The translations under genes were made by a program, and so were the position numbers. A stretch of DNA of 64,000 nucleotides from the NCBI GenBank assembly GCA_964614185.1, contig CAZTKJ010000003.1, positions 62,001 through 126,000 on the forward strand, written 5' to 3'. Position 1 is the first letter of the stretch. The number at the start of each line of letters is the position of its first letter. Positions 7,970 through 16,530 of the stretch are shown here, one piece after another. Under the pieces are notes generated by a model, which worked only from the letters and a program-made list of their open reading frames with translations, searched no databases and was not told the DNA's origin. The stretch is from Suilimivivens sp964614185. GTDB lineage: Bacteria > Bacillota > Clostridia > Lachnospirales > Lachnospiraceae.

Positions 7970-8272
7970 ATGATGTACATGCACTATTGTAAAAGCTGTA
8001 ACCGCATTCTTATGTTAAACGGACATAAAATGATATGTCCCAAATGCTCTGACCCGCTGGCTGAATTGCGTATTTCCTATTTGGATTACGTGGATTTGGA
8101 CACCAAACAACGCGAAGCATTATGTGCTGCCTGTGCCGACGAAGAACAACTCTGCAAGATGAAAGTTACATACCGTATGTATAAGTACAGTAAATGGTAT
8201 CGCGAGCTTCAGGCGCAGAATGTTGACAATCTTCCTATTACAACTTTGCTTGCATCAATGGTCAATCATTAA
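7970..8272 (+). CDS. Small zinc-ribbon-like protein
   Basis: 100 residues, function unknown. The N-terminus has two CxxC pairs, YCKSC and ICPKC, spaced like a treble-clef zinc ribbon, and a third pair (LCAAC) lies mid-protein. The C-terminal half is charged and helical (YRMYKYSKWYRELQAQN). The start is set by AAAGGGG 9 nt upstream and by the promoter at 7892-7919; an in-frame ATG further upstream lies before the predicted transcription start. The gene stands alone and ends at a shared convergent terminator. A metal-binding or nucleic-acid-binding role is plausible but not shown. Confidence 0.75.
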   Translation: MMYMHYCKSCNRILMLNGHKMICPKCSDPLAELRISYLDYVDLDTKQREALCAACADEEQLCKMKVTYRMYKYSKWYRELQAQNVDNLPITTLLASMVNH

Positions 8273-8320
8273 TACGGGAACAGTTCTTTATCCACCGTTA
8301 TTGCCTAAAACTGAATATGG

Positions 8321-8364
8321 GAATCAGAAAGAGCCGGTCTGTTTGACCGGCCCTTCCTGATTCT
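8321..8364. terminator. Bidirectional terminator between convergent genes
   Basis: Inner stem GCCGGTC/GACCGGC (8333-8339 and 8345-8351) within an outer GAATCAG/CTGATTC pair (8321-8327 and 8358-8364). On the minus strand the inner stem is followed by TCTTTCT. It serves the small-transporter pair on the minus strand and probably also the plus-strand zinc-ribbon gene. Confidence 0.75.
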
Positions 8365-8701
8365 ATAAATAATATACTGCAATTCCCGCAAATATGAATA
8401 TCATGCCCAGTACTTTTCTTTTGGTAATCTTTTCCTTGAAAAAAAAGTAACTCAAAACCAACACCATAACATATCCTGTTGCTTCCACGATCTGCACATT
8501 GGTAAATTCCATACCTGCATAAGCAATAATTGTCAGAAACATGGACAAAAACATCATTCCATAACCACAGATCACATAGAAATTCATATATTCCCGCAGG
8601 AGGGAAGAATAAGTTTTTTCAGCGCTCTTTTTAAGCAGTATCTGTGAGAAAGAAGCAATCAGCACCGACAATAACAAAATCCAAAAATGCAGACTCATCA
8701 C
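8363..8701 (-). CDS. Small EamA/SMR-like transporter subunit B
   Basis: 112 residues with four predicted membrane helices, the size of small multidrug resistance or half-EamA proteins. Residues KEKITKRKVLGMIFIFAGIAVYYL at the end are typical of the last helix of EamA/SMR folds (quoted region is residues 89-112). It overlaps the upstream partner by 4 bp (ATGA), so translation is coupled and a heterodimer is likely, as for EbrAB or ArnEF. ArnEF-type proteins flip lipid-linked sugars, which would fit the polysaccharide setting, but drug export is equally possible. Confidence 0.8.
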   Translation of the reverse strand: MMSLHFWILLLSVLIASFSQILLKKSAEKTYSSLLREYMNFYVICGYGMMFLSMFLTIIAYAGMEFTNVQIVEATGYVMVLVLSYFFFKEKITKRKVLGMIFIFAGIAVYYL

Positions 8702-9054
8702 ATCTCCTCCTTTTTACTGTTTAAGATCACAATTCCGGCTATTACCAGTAAGATACCGGCCACCTTAGGAAGTGTGATCTGTTCTTTAAACAAAACAGAT
8801 CCCCAGACCATTGCCCAGATAAGTACCACCGCCTTATTGGCATAAGCAACAGAAAGTTCAAATTTCTTAATGATCTGCTGCCATAAAAGAGCATAAATAC
8901 CAAGTATTGCAACCTCCAAACCATAAAGCAGGATAAATGCCATGCTAAAGCTTTCCTGACCGGATGCCAGCTTGGCAACAATGCTGTTAATGCTGTAAAT
9001 AAAGAATACTGCCTGCAGCATAAGAATGTCCCTGATTTTTCTGTTTGTCTTCAT
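8698..9054 (-). CDS. Small EamA/SMR-like transporter subunit A
   Basis: 118 residues, four predicted membrane helices, paired with the next gene by a 4-bp overlap. ALLWQQIIKKFELSVAYANK and the following VLIWAMVWGSVLFKE are like the third and fourth helices of EamA-type half transporters. I chose the ATG at 9054 because a purine-rich GGGTGG lies just upstream; an ATG at 9096 is also in frame but has no ribosome site. Substrate unknown; see the partner entry. Confidence 0.75.
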   Translation of the reverse strand: MKTNRKIRDILMLQAVFFIYSINSIVAKLASGQESFSMAFILLYGLEVAILGIYALLWQQIIKKFELSVAYANKAVVLIWAMVWGSVLFKEQITLPKVAGILLVIAGIVILNSKKEEM

Positions 9055-9196
9055 AAATAGAACGCCACCCTTTCCATACTGTCGATATTTTAGCATATCA
9101 CTGCCCTTGCGTATATTAAATTTTTATGAATATATAGATTTTTTACCCAAATAATAGTAGAATAACATGGAATTATACTTTCCAAGGAGACTAATT

Positions 9197-10261
9197 ATGG
9201 ATAAAGATAAAGATATTTTAGAAACGGAAATTTCTGAGACAGAGGTTCCTGAAACAGAGGTTCCCGAAACGGAAGAAGGACAGGCTCCTTCCTCCTCCCG
9301 AAATTTCAAAATTAATTTCCACCTTGTATTGATCCTTGCTATTGTGGTCATTGGCGCTATTTCCGTCTATCGTCTTATAAAATGGAATCAGGGCACTGAA
9401 CTGGAGGACAATACCGATATAGATACTTCCCAATTTGATATCGAAACACTGGATATGATCATTCCCATGAATTCTTCCCGCTTGGAAGGGCATGAGGACG
9501 ATGGTGTCACTACCATCCTGTGTCTCGGCAATAATCCTTTTTCCGATGACAGAAGCCAAAGCGGACTTGCTGCTAAGATTGCCTCGAAAACAGGTGCCGT
9601 TGTCTATGACTGTGCTTTTCCCGATTCTTCTGCTGCCTGCAAGTATCCCGTTTATGATCCAAGCTATACCAAAGATCATTTTAACTTATATTATGTAGTA
9701 GAAAGTTTCCGGAACAATGAATTTACCGCCATTAACTCCATTGCCGGCGATGAACCGGATCCCCGCTATCAGGAAGCTGTGGATGTGATGAAAACCGTGG
9801 ATATGGATAAAGTGGATATTATTATCATCATGTATGACAGCACGGATTACAATAACGGAACTCCTTCCGATAATCCGGACACTCCTAATGATGTAACCGC
9901 TTTTACGGGAGGATTACGCACCACCGTTAATAACATCAGGGAAACATGGCCCTACATTAATGTGTTTATTATGTCTCCCACCTATGCGCAGTATCAGGAT
10001 GAAGACGGAAACCTGCATAACGGCACCATGACGGACCTGGGCAATGGAACTTTAAATCACTATCTCGTTAAGGAATGCGAAGCCTCCATTGATGTAGGCG
10101 CTTCCTTTATCGATAATTATTTTGGAACAATCAATGAAGATAACTATGAGGAATATATGAAAGACCATATGCGTTACAATGAAGCTGGCCGTGAGAAGCT
10201 GGCTGACAGAATCGCCGACATTATAAACAGGACAACCTCTTCCATAGATTCTAATGATTAA
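9197..10261 (+). CDS. Membrane-anchored SGNH-like extracellular protein
   Basis: 354 residues. A short acidic cytoplasmic tail with repeated ETEVPETE leads to one membrane segment (about residues 41-60), then an extracellular domain of about 290 residues. The domain resembles SGNH/GDSL hydrolases: strand plus LCLGNNPFSDDRS at about 108-120, a Ser/Asp/Asn-rich MYDSTDYNNG, and DHMRYNEAGREKLADRI near the end where block V sits. The usual GDS nucleophile position reads GNN, so the catalytic serine appears replaced. AAGGAGA lies 6 nt upstream of ATG 9197, which is preferred over the in-frame ATG at 9167. It stands next to the O-acylation genes and may be a binding or modified hydrolase partner. 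Confidence 0.7.
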   Translation: MDKDKDILETEISETEVPETEVPETEEGQAPSSSRNFKINFHLVLILAIVVIGAISVYRLIKWNQGTELEDNTDIDTSQFDIETLDMIIPMNSSRLEGHEDDGVTTILCLGNNPFSDDRSQSGLAAKIASKTGAVVYDCAFPDSSAACKYPVYDPSYTKDHFNLYYVVESFRNNEFTAINSIAGDEPDPRYQEAVDVMKTVDMDKVDIIIIMYDSTDYNNGTPSDNPDTPNDVTAFTGGLRTTVNNIRETWPYINVFIMSPTYAQYQDEDGNLHNGTMTDLGNGTLNHYLVKECEASIDVGASFIDNYFGTINEDNYEEYMKDHMRYNEAGREKLADRIADIINRTTSSIDSND

Positions 10262-10284
10262 TATATATATCCTTTAGGATGCCA

Positions 10285-10309
10285 AAAGCCGGATCAAACA
10301 TCCGGCTTT
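10285..10309. terminator. Convergent bidirectional terminator
   Basis: AAAGCCGGAT (10285-10294), 5-nt loop, ATCCGGCTTT (10300-10309), then ATTTTCTC on the plus strand. It ends the plus-strand SGNH-like gene and overlaps the last codons of the minus-strand operon ending at 10308. Confidence 0.85.
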
Positions 10310-11396
10310 ATTTTCTCTCCAGTAAAGCTTCAAAATCAAAGTTTTCCACTATTTCCCTCATATGGGATAAGTATTCGTCTATAGGCTGTCCTTTCCCATC
10401 ACCTTCTTTGGCCACCAGGCCCACCTCTCCCTTTGCAAAGCACTCCGTCATGAATCTGTTGTAATCAGGATGGTAATGACTGTAATCTGCGTAATGATTC
10501 AGGTCAAGAACAATGTCCTCTCTATCCGGAAAAAAGTAAACCTCCACATTATCATACTCATTTAATCTTTCTGCAATATACCGGTATTCTTCCATAGTTG
10601 CTTCCAGATGATTTCCTTTCAGTACATCATTCCAAAACAGAATACTGTAGGGTGGGAAAAACACGATAAACTGCGTATCTGGATTTTCTTCTATATATGG
10701 ACAGATATTGACAGTAAGGTTCTTTTCAGTTCCCGGAAGATATTCCTCTGCAGGAACCTCTCTTTCTACCTTCTCCGGATCGGTATAATTGTGAAGTACC
10801 CACTGTTCGTTATAATATTCTTCCGTCCACCAGCTGGCATATACAGTTGCCAGATCCGTAGGATCCGGGTCTGCCATAGGACGGAGGACATAATTCAGAA
10901 GTACATCCTTGTTCAGCACATATTGGATATCATTGAAATAATTATCATCATACAGATATTCGGGAATGGGATATTTTGTCTCATTTACATCTCCCATATA
11001 GGTGATCACGTCGATTCCCAAAAATACTTTTTTTACCTCATGTCCACTGTTAAAAATAATTTTCATGATATTGGACTGATCTTTGGGATAGGCTCCACTG
11101 TAGCTCAATTTAATGGTATTTAAATCCATTAATTCCGAAAACCAGTCTGTGTTAAAGTTCACGGTCATGGATGAGCCAAGTATAACGCTGTCATAATCCA
11201 TATGCCTGGCCATCCCCGGGTTTTGGGATAGCTGATTGTCCACCTGATAAGGAAAATTTTCAAGAGGTTTATGATAGTGGAAAAAGGGATCCACATAAAT
11301 CACCAGCGCCGCCACTGCAAGAAACATGGCTAATGACAGCATCCCAAAACATATGACCGCCTGCCGATATGGATTTTTACCGGATTTCTTCTGCAT
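10308..11396 (-). CDS. AlgJ/DltD-like SGNH partner of the MBOAT O-acyltransferase
   Basis: 362 residues. One membrane segment (about 14-36) is followed by an extracellular SGNH-type domain. Block I is DSVILGSSMTVNF with Gly74-Ser75-Ser76, the Ser-containing nucleophile elbow of AlgX/AlgJ/DltD-like proteins. The C-terminal block reads HYADYSHYHPDYNRFM, giving the expected Asp and His. The gene is 56 bp downstream of the MBOAT gene, on the same strand. Known MBOAT/SGNH pairs move an acyl group across the membrane and place it on surface glycans (alginate, peptidoglycan, teichoic acid). Here the likely acceptor is the rhamnose-containing polysaccharide; that is inference. Confidence 0.8.
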   Translation of the reverse strand: MQKKSGKNPYRQAVICFGMLSLAMFLAVAALVIYVDPFFHYHKPLENFPYQVDNQLSQNPGMARHMDYDSVILGSSMTVNFNTDWFSELMDLNTIKLSYSGAYPKDQSNIMKIIFNSGHEVKKVFLGIDVITYMGDVNETKYPIPEYLYDDNYFNDIQYVLNKDVLLNYVLRPMADPDPTDLATVYASWWTEEYYNEQWVLHNYTDPEKVEREVPAEEYLPGTEKNLTVNICPYIEENPDTQFIVFFPPYSILFWNDVLKGNHLEATMEEYRYIAERLNEYDNVEVYFFPDREDIVLDLNHYADYSHYHPDYNRFMTECFAKGEVGLVAKEGDGKGQPIDEYLSHMREIVENFDFEALLERK

Positions 11397-11452
11397 TTTA
11401 TCCCCATGCTCCTTTCCCGGTTCTGAATAAATACCGGAAGATACTGATATTA

Positions 11453-12886
11453 TCAGAAATTAAAATATATAAAGGAACTCACTTCAGAGAAGGTTACCAC
11501 ACACCACACAAATAAAGCAGCAAACAACACTACATTTAATAATAATGGCCGGAGTTTGGCAGCCACGGTTACTGCTGTTTTTGCTAAAAATACAATCAGA
11601 AGCGATACCAAAAGCATCAGCACCATCAAAATATAATGTGCATACTGCCACCTGTCTATGTGCAGTACCTTGATCACATACCAAAATTCATCCATTTGAA
11701 AGCATCCTGCCAGATTCCAGTTTATTTTGGCAAACCGGCAGCCTGCAATGGTTTTGAAAAGTATGATTGCTTCCTTTACGGAAGGGGCTCTGAAAAACAC
11801 CCATGCTGCATTTACATAGAGAAATGTTGCCGCCACACAAAAAGCATTCCGGATGCCGGTTTTCTTCTTTTCCTGCACACTTTTTCTGTCCATCCACCAT
11901 TTGGTCATTACATACAAGATACCATGCATCATACCCCAGATAAGAAACTGCCACCCGGCTCCATGCCAGATTCCGCTGACCAGAAAAACAATCAGCATAT
12001 TGCTGTAAGTCCTTATTTTCCCTTTTCTGCTGCCTCCAAGAGGAATATACAGATAGCGGGTAAAAAACCGGGTCAATGTCATATGCCACCTTTTCCAAAA
12101 TTCCACAATGCTGCCTGCTTTATAAGGCGCATTGAAATTAAGGGGAAGGGAGAAAGACAGCATGCCGCCTATCCCCATGGCCATATCACAGTAACCGCTG
12201 AAGTCAAAGTAAATCTGAAGTGTATAAGAAAGCATGACTATCAATGCATCCCCGGAATTTAGGGAAGCCAGATTCGTGTAACCATAATCTACGGCCCCTC
12301 CCAGCGTATCTGCCAGCAGCACCTTTTTGGCAAGTCCCAGAATAAAGAGACACATTCCTCTATAAAGTTCTTCCCAATTAAAGCTTTTTTTGCAGACCTT
12401 ATCTATCTGTTCCTGTATTTCATGAGGCAGTGCAATGGGACCTTCTATCAGTTTTGGAAAAAAGGTAATATATACTCCGTAATCCCACAGTGAAAAACGT
12501 TTTATATTTCCCCTGTAACATTCCATCAGAAACGCAATCTGGCTAAAAGTAAAAAAGCTGATTCCCAACGGAACAAAAGATGAACCTGTATACTTAAAGT
12601 AAAACAACGTCAGGAGATTCGCCGCCAGTCCCACTGCCAGCAATAATCTTTTCTTTTCTTTCTGTTCCATCAGACAGTAAATCCCATAATTAACTGCCAT
12701 ACTTCCTAACAGGATGGGCAGGTTGACCCAGGATGCAAAGCCATAAAACCACAGCGATATTGCAATAAGGAACAGCTTTACTGCCCTGTCTTTTCCACTT
12801 TTGCGGCAAAATGCTTTGGAAATATAAAATCCCAATATGCATAAAGGGAAAAACAGAAACACAAATGCATACGAATTAAATAACAT
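11453..12886 (-). CDS. MBOAT family O-acyltransferase (AlgI/DltB-like)
   Basis: 477 residues, about 11 membrane segments, full length for AlgI/PatA. MBOAT signatures are present: FWKRWHMTLTRFFTRYLYIP (residues 263-282), GIWHGAGWQFLIWG with His308, and the invariant membrane His321 in GMMHG. The family passes acetyl or acyl groups through the membrane to a partner SGNH protein, here the gene just downstream. Its ATG overlaps the stop of the preceding gene by one base (TAATG), so expression is coupled. Confidence 0.93.
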   Translation of the reverse strand: MLFNSYAFVFLFFPLCILGFYISKAFCRKSGKDRAVKLFLIAISLWFYGFASWVNLPILLGSMAVNYGIYCLMEQKEKKRLLLAVGLAANLLTLFYFKYTGSSFVPLGISFFTFSQIAFLMECYRGNIKRFSLWDYGVYITFFPKLIEGPIALPHEIQEQIDKVCKKSFNWEELYRGMCLFILGLAKKVLLADTLGGAVDYGYTNLASLNSGDALIVMLSYTLQIYFDFSGYCDMAMGIGGMLSFSLPLNFNAPYKAGSIVEFWKRWHMTLTRFFTRYLYIPLGGSRKGKIRTYSNMLIVFLVSGIWHGAGWQFLIWGMMHGILYVMTKWWMDRKSVQEKKKTGIRNAFCVAATFLYVNAAWVFFRAPSVKEAIILFKTIAGCRFAKINWNLAGCFQMDEFWYVIKVLHIDRWQYAHYILMVLMLLVSLLIVFLAKTAVTVAAKLRPLLLNVVLFAALFVWCVVTFSEVSSFIYFNF

Positions 12887-13698
12887 TATGACTCATCCTT
12901 CTCATAGTACTTAGCCCATTCTTCCACGATTTCTTCCGTTACAGGATCCAGATAGACACGGTAGCCGTCAACGTCTGACAGATGTAAAAGTCCCAATTCT
13001 TCCGGATCTTTGTCTGTCTCCCTTACAGGCGAAATTACAATATACTGACAGTATTCTTTCCGACAGGCCTCAATCAGTTTTTCCACATCAATAATATCCG
13101 TGCCCTCCATAGCGTCATGCACTTCATTATAATAATCCCATTGACTTTCAATCATCTCACGGCCATAAGGCATTTTGATATGGGAATCATACTGTCTGAC
13201 AAAATAAACAAGCTCCTCAGGAACCACCACCGTTACCTGTATATTTTCATCTGTATCAGCAGGATGAATCAGGCTGCAGATAGCAATCACCGTATCGGGA
13301 ATGTCGTATAGATTCTCTGCCTTGGAAATATAATTGCTCTTATAAACAAAACTGCCGCACAAAATAATCAGAGCCGATGTCACCACAAGTCCGGCTTTTC
13401 TGTACTTATAAAACAGTTTACAGGCCCCATAGGATGTGATCATTCCCATAGGGATGGTCCAGATCACACGATAGTAAGTGGCTCCGTCAAGTCCCGATGC
13501 CACAAACACTTTTCTGCTTATGGGAAACAAAAACAAAATCAATGTCAGAATCGGTGCATATACAAATATGATCCGAAGATTCTTATTTTTTTCCGTAATC
13601 AAAAGATAAAGCCATGCTGCCAGTGTCAGCAGAAACAACAGCTTAAGGCCTGTATAAAGCTTAAATATCACAAAGCTTTCCATAAAAATCCCAAACAT
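12886..13698 (-). CDS. Membrane protein, probable C-terminal half of a DUF6077-like pair
   Basis: 270 residues. Four membrane segments fill the first 125 residues; the rest is soluble and ends in acidic helices. The stretch ATYYRVIWTIPMGMITSY looks like the second half of DUF6077-type proteins, whose first half is the gene directly upstream. Both genes are in the same reading frame, separated by TAG, 9 nt, TAA and 6 nt. An AGAAAGG ribosome site lies upstream of the ATG at 13698, so it can be translated separately. The downstream MBOAT start overlaps its stop. Function unknown; a glycosyltransferase-like role is possible from context. Confidence 0.65.
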   Translation of the reverse strand: MFGIFMESFVIFKLYTGLKLLFLLTLAAWLYLLITEKNKNLRIIFVYAPILTLILFLFPISRKVFVASGLDGATYYRVIWTIPMGMITSYGACKLFYKYRKAGLVVTSALIILCGSFVYKSNYISKAENLYDIPDTVIAICSLIHPADTDENIQVTVVVPEELVYFVRQYDSHIKMPYGREMIESQWDYYNEVHDAMEGTDIIDVEKLIEACRKEYCQYIVISPVRETDKDPEELGLLHLSDVDGYRVYLDPVTEEIVEEWAKYYEKDES

Positions 13699-13716
13699 TT
13701 TCCTTTAAACCTTTCT

Positions 13717-14817
13717 CTAATGGCTGATGAGCAGATACGTCAAAACATAAACGGCGCTTGGAATGCAGGTAAGTCCTGCCTTAATCAAAACAGAGAACCT
13801 TCGTTCCTTTATGGCAAATAAGAAAGCCAGTCCTATGGTTAAGATACTGCTTAAAAGTACGGCAAGAGAACTGCTTACCCCCGCTGCCAGATTTAAGCAT
13901 GCCAGGACGATAAAGTATCCGCCTCTCTCCACTGTCCATTTTCCTTTTCTACCGTCTTTCTCTTCTTCGAACAAACATAAGAAAATCCAGAATACCATGG
14001 GAATAATGAAATTCCCTGCCACGGACTTTCCCTGCCATGTCCTGGTCAGAAGAAATGTCTCATTGGTATAAATAGATACATTTCCAAACATCTGGAACAG
14101 CGCCATGATGATCATAAAAAAGGGAATTGCTTCTTTTTTCCTGGCAAACAACTTTTTCCCTATCTGAAAGTACACAAGATAGGAAAGAGGCAAAAGTACA
14201 AGGGGCGCTACACTATGAGCAATAATCGTAACATGAATGCCGCTCATTTTTCCCACAAAGGCTTCCCATATAGGCAGCAGGGCCATGGCATGGCGCACAT
14301 CAAGAGGCGCGCTGCGCCCTGTATTGGGATTGATCCGATAAAGGGTGTCGTGCTGCTGCGCAATCAATCCCTGCACGCCGTAATATGCATCATCTCCATC
14401 AAAGGAAGCTCTGGTAAAGGCCATATACATCTGGAATCCTATGATAGCTGCAAAAATAAGATATGCGGCCTTTTCTTCCAGGCTAATACGGTAAAAACTT
14501 TCATAAGACCAGTTCATCAAAGAGTGTCCCCGGCTATACTTTATCCTTGTGATCACTGCTGCTGTCAGCGCTAAAAGCAGTGACAGAGCCATAAATACCT
14601 GCCACAGCAGACGAAAGCCATGGTATACCACTCCAATTACTATGGGTATTCCCACCAGTTCAAACAAAGCAAACATCACCGTATAACCTAAAATAAAAAC
14701 AGTTCCCGGAGTCCGTTCCTTTTCAGGTATCAAAAATCCCGGCAAAAGCCCCATGCTAAAAGGTATGAGAAGCAGCCAGATCATCAGGCTCAATATTTTA
14801 AGTACAATCATTTCCAA
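13717..14817 (-). CDS. Membrane protein, N-terminal half, DUF6077-like
   Basis: 366 residues with about ten membrane segments. The extracytoplasmic loop SFDGDDAYYGVQGLIA, with an acidic pair, then DVRHAMALLPIWEAF, is the pattern I associate with DUF6077 membrane proteins and resembles the acidic-loop motif of GT-C glycosyltransferases. Family members are usually longer, and the remaining membrane segments and soluble tail appear in the next gene, 18 bp downstream in the same frame. The two may work as a complex or be a gene split by in-frame stops. It lies 32 bp after the GT-C gene in one operon. Confidence 0.65.
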   Translation of the reverse strand: MEMIVLKILSLMIWLLLIPFSMGLLPGFLIPEKERTPGTVFILGYTVMFALFELVGIPIVIGVVYHGFRLLWQVFMALSLLLALTAAVITRIKYSRGHSLMNWSYESFYRISLEEKAAYLIFAAIIGFQMYMAFTRASFDGDDAYYGVQGLIAQQHDTLYRINPNTGRSAPLDVRHAMALLPIWEAFVGKMSGIHVTIIAHSVAPLVLLPLSYLVYFQIGKKLFARKKEAIPFFMIIMALFQMFGNVSIYTNETFLLTRTWQGKSVAGNFIIPMVFWIFLCLFEEEKDGRKGKWTVERGGYFIVLACLNLAAGVSSSLAVLLSSILTIGLAFLFAIKERRFSVLIKAGLTCIPSAVYVLTYLLISH

Positions 14818-14849
14818 TTCCGCCTTTCCCTACTTTCCCGTTTCTGTCC

Positions 14850-16388
14850 CTACTTCTTTTCAAAAAGATAATAGGTAAAGACTACTCCGTCCTGCTCCCA
14901 TTCTTCCTGGGCTGCCAAATCATACTGCTCCCATATGATATCGGGATAAGCATCTCTGGCAATTACATAATCAATCTGCCCTTCCCGAATATATCTGTCC
15001 TGTTCCGAAAGCACAGTATCCATGATCACCGTCTGGGTCTGAAACCACTGGCAGGTAGGTACAATATCACAGACTGTGTATAATCCGGCATCCAGACATC
15101 CTATATTCAAAAGAGTGGTATTTTCCCCACAGGACATTTCCTCCCTCAGCCGGTATAAAAAGTGGTCTTCCTTTTTTACTTTCATGTAGGAAGTATTCAT
15201 GGAACCGGCATAAATCACCAAAACGCTGATACACAAAGACAACACGCAGCCAATGACTTGCAGCATATTCATCTTTCTGTGCCATCTGCTTAAAAGTTCT
15301 TCTATTCCCCTGCCTATCAGGGCAAGGCCAAGTACTGTAAATACTGACAGCGGCAGTGCATAGTAGGGAAGTTCGGAACCTCCCACATAAATTCCCAAAA
15401 ACAGAAAGAAACTAAGGGCCACAATATGAAACTTAGGAAGGAATCTGTGTTTACCGTCTTTTCCTTTGCTTATCAATTCAAAAATCATTCCCGGAATGAC
15501 CAGTGCAAAATAGCAAAGATTTTTAAGGATCACCCAATATAAGAGCTTTGAAAGGGTATAAATTCTTTCTCCCAGTCCCGGTCCCTCTCCGTTTAGATTG
15601 CTGTATGCAAACACATTGATATAAACATATCCCCAGTACCAGTAATACAGTGCATTTTTGATCACAAAATAAATGATCCAGGGTAAAAAGGGCACCGCCA
15701 TGCCCAACAGGAAAATGAGACAGGCCTTCACTCCTCCCAGAAAATCTTTACGTGCCAAAAAGGCAAATGCAACGGACATCATCCATGCAAAGAAAAATCC
15801 CAGCACGGTAAATTTAATATTGGCTGTCATGCCCGCCAGAAGGCCGGCAATAAACAATGTCCTGCCCTTCATATCATGATCCGGATATTCCTTCTTAAAA
15901 TAGTTAAGAGAAAGATACAGTCCCCATATCAAAAAGGGCAGACACATTTCTTCTGCACTGCCTCCCCAGTAAAAGCTCTGGGATACAAAGGATGCTGCCA
16001 GCGCCAGAGGCGAAAGTACCAAGGCAGTGTTTCTTTTTACATAGAGCTGCAAAATCCTGCCGATTCCCAGAAGGTCAGCTGTTGCTAAGATCCATTCCAG
16101 AATGAATACTCCTTTAAAGGTAGTGTGGGATACCATGTACGCCAGTCCATAAAAGAAATAAAGATACATTCCTTTCTGGTCAAATACGTCACGATAGGGC
16201 ACTTTTCCGTTAAACAGAGCTTTTCCCACAGAAAAATAGCTATTGGCATCATTCCAGTCATTACAGGGATAAAGAAGCGATGATCGGGAAGCAAATAACA
16301 GAATTACCCCTGCCGCCACTGTAAAATATAAAAATTCCTGCCAGTCAAATGAGGTCAGTCTCTTTTCCTTGTTCCTTAAATCCATCAT
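14850..16388 (-). CDS. GT-C type membrane glycosyltransferase
   Basis: 512 residues, about 11 membrane segments. The first outside loop has PCNDWNDANSYFSVGKALF, then GKVPYRDVFDQKG. This acidic-loop pattern is shared by GT39/GT87-like enzymes that use polyprenyl-phosphate sugars. A short soluble C-terminal domain (about 400-512) follows the last helix. It heads a five-gene minus-strand operon with the DUF6077-like pair, MBOAT and SGNH genes (gaps of 56 bp or less), which suggests it adds a sugar to the same surface polymer that is acylated. The donor sugar cannot be read from sequence. Confidence 0.78.
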   Translation of the reverse strand: MMDLRNKEKRLTSFDWQEFLYFTVAAGVILLFASRSSLLYPCNDWNDANSYFSVGKALFNGKVPYRDVFDQKGMYLYFFYGLAYMVSHTTFKGVFILEWILATADLLGIGRILQLYVKRNTALVLSPLALAASFVSQSFYWGGSAEEMCLPFLIWGLYLSLNYFKKEYPDHDMKGRTLFIAGLLAGMTANIKFTVLGFFFAWMMSVAFAFLARKDFLGGVKACLIFLLGMAVPFLPWIIYFVIKNALYYWYWGYVYINVFAYSNLNGEGPGLGERIYTLSKLLYWVILKNLCYFALVIPGMIFELISKGKDGKHRFLPKFHIVALSFFLFLGIYVGGSELPYYALPLSVFTVLGLALIGRGIEELLSRWHRKMNMLQVIGCVLSLCISVLVIYAGSMNTSYMKVKKEDHFLYRLREEMSCGENTTLLNIGCLDAGLYTVCDIVPTCQWFQTQTVIMDTVLSEQDRYIREGQIDYVIARDAYPDIIWEQYDLAAQEEWEQDGVVFTYYLFEKK

Positions 16389-16530
16389 TGTACAAATCCT
16401 ATCTTAAATCAGTTTCGTATATACTTTTTCATTTTACACTAATTTAATAAGAAGCACTAGTATCTATTTTCCATTTCAGATATACTATGTATCAGAAACC
16501 AAACAACACATATGGAACAGGATATTATTT

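Noticed and set aside
9096..9096. Earlier in-frame ATG for the small transporter gene
   Set aside because: No ribosome site before it; the ATG at 9054 is better placed.
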